From assembly GCA_020912385.1 (NCBI GenBank), contig CP087206.1, positions 434,001 through 498,000 of the forward strand: 64,000 nucleotides of DNA. The letters run 5' to 3'. Below the pieces are notes generated by a model. That model saw nothing but the letters and a program-made list of their open reading frames with translations. It ran no database searches and was not told the origin of the DNA. Below, one piece after another: positions 57,589 to 64,000 of the stretch. Numbering within the stretch: position 1 is the first letter of the stretch; each line of letters opens with the position of its first letter. The stretch is from Neofusicoccum parvum (Eukaryota > Ascomycota > Dothideomycetes > Botryosphaeriales > Botryosphaeriaceae). A program made the position numbers and the translations under genes.

Positions 57589-60500
57589 ATGGCTGCCGCA
57601 GCAGTAGCTCTGCCCGCCGACGTTGCGCTCCCCTCGCTCCGCAGCAGCGCGTCGCCGCGACGACGGCCCCGGCCACCACAACAACGACAGACGCGGACTG
57701 AGAAGGACTTCGGGCTCGAGGTGCTGGAATGGCGCATCGGCCAGGCGCTCAGCTCGGCGCGGTTCCTGGCCGCGCTCGCGCAGGAGCAGGACACGAGGTG
57801 GAGGGACGGGCTGCGAAGAGCCGTGCTCGTCGCCAACACCGCGCCTTCCAAATCGCCGTCTCACGCCCGTCTCGGACGCGCTGCTGTTGTTGCTGGGGAG
57901 GAGCCGCCGGCCTACGAGGACACGCTCGACGATGCGCCGCCCGACTACACCGACAGCGACGCGCTGGCCACCGCCGCGCTGATCGCCGCCCCACTGGACG
58001 CCCCTCCCCCGTCGTTCGGACCTCTCTCTGCCCCTTTGTCTCCGCCGTCGCCGTCGATCGGATTGCTTGAAAAGGACCGTGTTTCGCCCAAGGTCGACTT
58101 CTCCAATGTGGACAATGTGCGCGAGCACGCGAAGAAGAAGAAGAAGGCTGCGCAGAAAACGACGGCGGCCTGGGCGCAGAGCGATGACGAGGGTGATAAG
58201 AAGAAAGACGAAGGAGCTGCGGGTGACGGAGGAGATGGCGGCGGAGGAGGAGCTGATGGAGGCGACAATGGAGGTGGCGACGGCGGAGGGGGCGATGAGA
58301 ACGGCGGTGGAGGTGATGACGGCGACGACTGGAATGATGCCGGCGGCAAGAAGAACAAGAAGAAAAAGAAGGGCAAGACTGCCGAAGAAGAGGAAGAGGA
58401 GAAGAAAGCTGAAGAAGAGGCTGCTGCAATTGCGGCTGCTGACGCGGGAGCAAACGACGCTTGGGGAGACACTGCAGGCGGCGCCGGCGATGCGAACCCG
58501 GACGACGAGTGGGGTGGATTCACAACGGCGAAGAAGAAAAAGAAGAAGGGCAAGGTAAGCATTACAGCTGATCTCTCACCGGCGTCATCCCTGGCGCTAC
58601 TGCACGTGTCCTGTCCGGGGAAATAGGAGGCGGCTGGCTGGCGCTAAGGTAGCTTACCAAATTGTGGCAACAGAACGCAGACCCCATTCCTCCGCCACCT
58701 CCCCCTGCTCCCGCTGCTCCCGACAATGCAGGCGACATGAACTTCGATACCGTGGACCTGGGCGACGGCTCGGGCGCCCCGAAAATCGACCTCTCCTTCG
58801 GTGGTGCTGAATCCAAGGCCGGCACAGGCTTCGGTGGAGGAGGCGCCGGCTTTAGCTGGGGCTCGACTAACTGGGGCTTTTCGGCTTTGGACAAGAAAGA
58901 CGAGGCCGCCAACGAGGCGAACGATGCCAGCAACGCATGGGGCTTCGGCAGCACAAAGAAGGCGGACACCGGCTTCAACTTCGGTTTCAGCCCAGCGCAG
59001 GAGGAAAAGAAGGATGATGGTGATGCCTGGGGCTGGGGCACGGCAGCCTCCAAAAAGGACAAGAAGAAGAAGAAGGGCGCCGTTGAGGTCGTCGACGACA
59101 TCCCGCCGCCTCCACCCGAACCTGAGCCGCCAGCCGCTACGGAAGCTAACGCTGACGACCTTTGGGGCTTTGGAACCAGCAAGAAAGACAAGAAAAAGAA
59201 GAAGGGCAAAGCCGAGCCTGATCCCGAGCCCGAACCTGTCGTCGTAGTCCCTGAACCCGAGCCCGAACCCGTACCAGATCCTCCTGCCGAGCCAGCTCCG
59301 GAAGACGATTGGGGCGGTGGATGGGGAGTCGCCAAGAAGGACAAGAAGAAAAAGAAGGGTAAGAATGCGGACCCCGACCCGGAACCCGAACCGACCCCGC
59401 CGCCGCCACCACCACCTCCCCCAGAACCCGAACCAGCTGGAGACGACTGGGGTGGATGGGGAGTCGCCAAGAAGGACAAGAAAAAGAAGAAGGGCAAGTC
59501 TGAGCCCGATCCGCCGCCCGAGGAGCCCGCTGTTGTCATCGTACCAGACGATGATGTAGCAGCGCCTACCGCAGCCGTCGATGTGGCACCGGAGGACGAC
59601 TGGAGTGGATGGGGCGTCTCCAAGAAGGACAAGAAAAAGAAGAAGGGAACTGCTGTCGAAGAGCCTCCTCCTCCCCCACCCCCGCCAGTCGTCCCCGAAC
59701 CCGAGAAAGAGGAGAACGATTGGAGCTTTTCATGGGGCGGCACTAGCGCCAAGGATAAGAAAAAGAAAAAGAAAGGTCTGTTGGCAGAGAACGAACCTCC
59801 CCCTCCTCCGCCCGAGCCCGAGCCACCCGCCGAAGTCATGCAACCGGACGCTGTAGACGAGCCGAAGGCTGAAGGCGACGATGACTGGGGCTGGGGCGTG
59901 GGGAAGAAAGATAAGAAGAAGAAGAAAGATTCGAAAGATGCTCCGGTGGAGGTTGTTGGTGATGACCCAACAGCCGCAGTCCAGCAGCCCGATGGCATCA
60001 CTGAGGGCGGCGCCGCCGAGGACGAGGGATGGAGCTTTGGTTGGGGTACGGGCAAGAAGGACAAGAAAAAGAAGAAGGGCGCTGCGCCATTCGACTTTCC
60101 GCCAGCACCGACTCCGCCGGAGGAGGTTGCTCCAGCGGAGCTTGAACCCCCGCCCCCGCCACCTCCCCCCGAGCCTCTCGCGATCGAAGCGCCGCCCCCG
60201 GCCGACGATGGATGGGCTGCTGCGACCACGGGCAAGAAAGGCAAAAAGGGAAAGAAGAGTAAGCTAACTGAAGAAGTCTCTCAACCACCACCGCCACCGC
60301 TTGTCGACATCGTCAACGTCGACGCCGAGGGAAGCCCCGACGATATCGTCCAGATCATCGACGAAGCCGCGCCGCCTGAACCTGAAATCGTCCCCGACCC
60401 CGAGCCCGAACCCGAGCCCGAACCCGAGCCCATCGTTGAAGAGCCACTGCCCGAGCCTGAGAAGAAAAAGGAAAAGGAGACCAAGAGCTCGGGATGGGGG

Positions 60501-63500
60501 AGTCTCTGGGGATCTGGCTCTACCGACAAGAAGAAGACCAAAAAAGAGCTGGAGAAGGAGGAGAAAGAAAAGAAAAAGCAGGAGAAAAAGGAGGCCAAGG
60601 AGCGCGAGGAGAAGGAGAGGCTCGAGAAGGAAGAAGCCGAGCGCGTGGCGAGGGAGGCAGAAGAAGCGGCGGCCGCCGAGGCTGAAGCCATCGCTGCTGC
60701 TGAGGCCGAGGCTGCTAAAGCTGTAGAGCCGGATCCGAACGAAATTATGGAGATCATCGACGAGGCTCCCCTCTCCAAAAAGGACAAGAAGAAAAAGAAG
60801 AAGGGCAAGGCTGTCGAAGAAGAAGCTCCTCCACCACCGCCGCCCGAGCCAGAACCGCCGGTGGTCGAACCAGAACCCGAACCGGAGCCCGAGCCCGAAG
60901 CGGCTCCTGAGCCGGCGGGATGGGGCAGCATCTGGGGTGTCTCACTCAAGAAAACCAAGAAATCAGGCGCAAAGGACCTCACGGCGTACGACGCTATGCC
61001 CAAAGAGGAAACGGCAGCTGACCCCGCGATTATCGAGGCTGAGCCTCCACAACCTCCGCCCGAGCCGTCGCCGCCTGCTGGAAAACTCAAGAAGAGCAAG
61101 AAGGGCGCAAAAATCAGCGATCGCCTCAAGGCGTTCGAAGCGGTCGACGAGCCGCCGCCGCCGCCGCCACCCGAGCCTGAGCCACCCGTCGTCGAGCCAG
61201 AGCCAGAGCCCGAGCCGCTTGCTGACGCGCCTACGGAGGACGCGCCGCCACCGCCGCCACCGGTCGAAGTCATCGAGCCCACGCCCACGAAGAAATCGTC
61301 AAAGGACAAGAAGGCAGACAAGAAGTCTTCGAAGCTGAAGAAGAGCAAAGACAAGGACCCCGAACCTGCGCCTGTGCCCGAAGCTTTGGTTGTTCCAGAT
61401 CCTGATCCGATCATCGACGTCCCCGAAGTTCACACACCCGTCCCCGGCGGCTTCCCAGAAGACGAGCCACCTTTCGAAGAGGCCCCGCCTCCACCTCCTC
61501 CGCCGCCCGCTGAGCCAGAACCCGAGCCTGCACCTGTGTCTGACAAGAAAAGCAAAAAGGACAAGAAGGACAAGAAAAAGAAGAGCAGCGCGGCCAAGTC
61601 AAATATGTTCGGCGAGATTATCGACGTCGATGCGGCGGAACCGCCACCCATGCCCGATGCTCCCCCAGCCGAGCCCGCGCCTGATGCGCCGCTAGACGAC
61701 GGACCCGACAAGCCTCTGACCCCTCCACCAGAGGTGCCTGAGCCACGAAAGACGCGCCCGAAGGTTGTGCGTGACAAGACTCAGGCGAACTCTTGGGGCT
61801 TTGGCTTGGGCTTGGGCGCGACGCCAGCAGTCAAGGACACACGTAGGAAGACGCGCGACGATGCTGGCAAGGAAAGGCCCAGCCTCACGCGGTCCAAGTC
61901 TGAGCGGCACTCTTCACGTCGCGATCGCGATAGGGACAGGGAGCGGGACGAAGGCAAGGACTCGAAGTCGTCGGGCTCAGGCGATCACGCCTCCAAGACG
62001 CCTTCGAGATCCCGACCGCAGCGCGGGCAAAGCTTCTCGTTTTTCGGCAGCATGGGGGCGACGCCGTCGCGGACAAAGTCGGTGCGCGAATCAAGAACGC
62101 CCAGGACACGGTCGCGTCACGCATCCGTCGAGAGGGACGCTGGCTTGATGTCGCCACCGCCTGAAGACGATATGGTCAAGGTCTCGTCGAAGGCTGCAAA
62201 GCTGATGGGCATGGACTTCGGCGGTGGGAGACCCGAGAAACTTAGCAGACGTCACACGACTAGGGAATCGCGTCGCAAGACAAGAGGCCCGCCCGACCCT
62301 TATGGTATCGACGACGACATCGTCATGGTGGACGGTGCGGACGCTCCGCCTTCTGCTTCAAGAGATCCTTCAAGGAGGCGCAAGCATAAGTCACGCGGAA
62401 TTGACCCTGTGGTCGGCGATGACCCAATCATTGTTGACGCCACGGCCGCCGTTCCTGACGATGGACCTGAGGTTGTTACGGGTCCGGATGACATGGCATT
62501 CGTCGAGAAACCTCGACGCTCGGGAACCAAGCGCGAGAGGCGTGAGCATGTTGAGAGTCCTCCCAAGAAGGCAGGCGGTGGTCTCATGGGCATGTTCGGT
62601 CTTGGCTTGAAGAAGAAGGATGTGGCCTCTGACTACGATGACCGGCGTCACCGGAGTGTTCGCGGTGGCGACGACGGAAGTAGGCGTAAGCGGTCTTCCG
62701 CGAGGACTGCGGAAGATGATTACGCCAAGCGTCTGCGTCGGGAAAACCGTAAGCTTCACTCACGTCATCCATCAGACGAGGGTGCCCCTGAGGGTCCTCC
62801 CGATGATGTTCTCGACGATGCAGTGCCTGTCCTAGATGGCGATATGCCACCTGAGGTTGACGAGGCTGAGGCCGAGGCCCGGAGAGCGGAGAGACGTGCC
62901 AGGAAAGCAGAGAAAGAAGCTCGCGCCATCGACGAAGAGGAAGCCAAAGCTGCACGGAGGCGCGAACGTAAGCGTGGTCTAGACAAGCACGAGGAGCGCA
63001 AGCTCAAGGAGCGCGAAGCCAAGGACCGCCGTGTGCGCGAAGAGCAGGAAGCCGAAGCCAGACGGGCGGAAGAAAAGCGCCAACGGCGAGCCGCCAGGGA
63101 AGAACGCAAGGCCGCAGAGCGCGCTGCCGCCGAGGCAGATCTGGCTGGCGCTCAGGACGTAGAGCCCGACCGCGCCGACCGCCGCGCCAGACGTCGCGAT
63201 CGCGTAGGTGGTGAGATGGACCCGCCATCCCGTCACCACAGCTCCCACCGCCCGGCCAATGAGCGGCGCCGCTCGCACCGCGATGACGACGCGGAGCGTC
63301 GCCGCCGTCACGAGGAGCGCAAGTTAAGGCGCGAGGGCCGCACCCCCAGGGACAAGCCTTCCGCCCGCCCCCATGACCATCCGATGGATTACTTCGACCC
63401 GCTCAACTCCCACCCGGTGGTCGACATGCCCGTTCCCCCGCCGCCACCCGCGGCGGCCTACCCGAGCCACTCGAACAATGGCAGCGACAAGACGCGGAGC

Positions 63501-63902
63501 TGGGTCGACCAGATCAACGCCGAGCCCCCGCTGCCGCCGCCCCTCGAGGGTACCATCCTCGACCCGGCGCCTCCGATGGACCCGGCGGCCGCGGCGGCCT
63601 TCGATCCCCTCGAGGAGGAGGCGCGGCGCGAGCGGCGCAGCAGGGCGAAGCGCGACTCGAAGATGATGGACGACGACGGCGGCGGGAGGCGGCGGCGGCG
63701 CAAGGACGAGAGCGGGGTGGTGAGGAGCAGCGACGGGAGCGGGGACGGGAAGAGCAGGCGGAGGAAGGAGGCGGGGATGGGGCTGTTCGGCGAGGATTCG
63801 GGGATGGGGGTGAGGACGTGGGATGGGCGGCCGGTGGAGCGGCCGAAGAACGAGAAGAGGGGGAGCAGCTGGTTGAAGAATCTGAAGTTTGGGGGCTTTT
63901 GA
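57589..63902 (+). CDS. Giant low-complexity protein with tandem WG / poly-Lys / Pro-Glu repeats
   Basis: Exons 57589-58554 and 58674-63902 (119-nt intron, GTAAGC...CAACAG, phase 0) give 2064 residues; the start aaaaaATGgct has a strong context. Residues 1-170 include a helical Arg-rich region and Pro-rich stretches. From about 175 to 1110 a unit recurs at least eleven times: acidic residues, a Trp-Gly core (DDWGGWGV, DDWGWGV, EGWSFGWG), KKDKKKKKG, then a Pro-Glu stretch. Long Glu/Lys/Ala helices interrupt it. The C-terminal third is Arg/Glu/Asp/Lys-rich with Ser-Arg-type segments and ends SSWLKNLKFGGF. There is no transmembrane segment or known enzyme domain. Lysine blocks suggest nuclear or nucleolar targeting, and the Trp-Gly dipeptides resemble scaffolds that dock a Trp-binding partner. 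I do not recognise the family. Confidence 0.85.
59020..60970 (+). repeat. Coding tandem repeat array of the WG/poly-Lys protein
   Basis: Successive copies start near 59023, 59153, 59302, 59442, 59596, 59715, 59879, 60024, 60207, 60490 and 60915, spaced from about 120 to over 400 bp. Three partial copies lie in exon 1 (58324, 58457, 58504). Units are degenerate, so this is an old array shaped at protein level rather than a recent DNA expansion. Its codon periodicity creates long antisense open frames. Confidence 0.85.
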
Positions 63903-64000
63903 GGTGGGGGGTTCTTTTTTTTTTCTTTTCTTCTTGTTTCGGTGAGCTGCATGGGATTGGTGGGTATATGCATGGGAAGGAGTATCAGAGGGGTCGGGCA

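Noticed and set aside
58562..60244. 560-codon minus-strand open frame (also 60281-61414, 377 codons)
   Set aside because: These are Gly/Ser/Phe-rich antisense images of the Lys/Pro/Glu repeat array; its codon periodicity removes stops on the other strand.
1..64000. CRISPR arrays, bacterial operons, rRNA genes
   Set aside because: None seen; the window is eukaryotic with intron-containing genes.

Overview
The window looks like a filamentous ascomycete (Pezizomycotina), most likely a dothideomycete, though that finer placement is inference. Genes carry short GT-AG introns (49-221 nt where the splice sites are clear) with CTAAC/CTGAC-type branch sites. The gene content (GH71 alpha-1,3-glucanase, RGS-LOV photoreceptor, Tad/I-type LINE with RIP-like lesions) is also fungal. 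GC content is uneven: very CpG-rich, apparently gene-free tracts at 10.6-22.8, 24-31, 49.8-52 and 54.5-57.5 kb, and a more AT-rich block at about 31-37 kb.

Layout. 1-4090: 3' part of a non-LTR retrotransposon (zinc-knuckle ORF1, then endonuclease plus reverse transcriptase ORF2) with in-frame TAA/TAG stops and an (ATTT)n tail. 5246-6825 (-): secreted, probably GPI-anchored GH71 alpha-1,3-glucanase. 7913-10623 (+): a conserved basic nuclear-type protein followed by an omega-like glutathione transferase, possibly joined by splicing, the transferase also having an upstream ATG that adds a mitochondrial-type presequence. 10624-32222: about 21.6 kb holding one recognisable gene, a two-finger C2H2 protein at 22867-23832.

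32223-32917 (-) is the most interesting locus: a small secreted protein built from three tandem cysteine-rich modules. Each has the Cys-x3-Cys and Cys-x-Cys signature of the cysteine-stabilised alpha-beta (defensin-like) fold, and each sits on its own phase-0 exon behind a signal-peptide exon. 33924-36118 (-): a MYND zinc-finger protein and a tandem paralogue that has cleanly lost the MYND domain.

37135-43302 is a compact housekeeping cluster: OLA1/YchF ATPase (-), PPPDE desumoylating-isopeptidase-like protein (+), mitochondrial ribosomal protein uS11 (-) and TIM44 (+). The last two are divergent from 292 bp. 46788-49749 (-): an RGS-LOV blue-light receptor of the Botrytis LOV4 type. 52040-54493 (+): a conserved-looking disordered protein of unknown function. 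57589-63902 (+): a 2064-residue low-complexity protein with more than ten acidic-WG / poly-Lys / Pro-Glu repeats.

All exon joins were read by eye from splice signals and protein continuity; nothing was searched against a database. No tRNA, rRNA or CRISPR was recognised.
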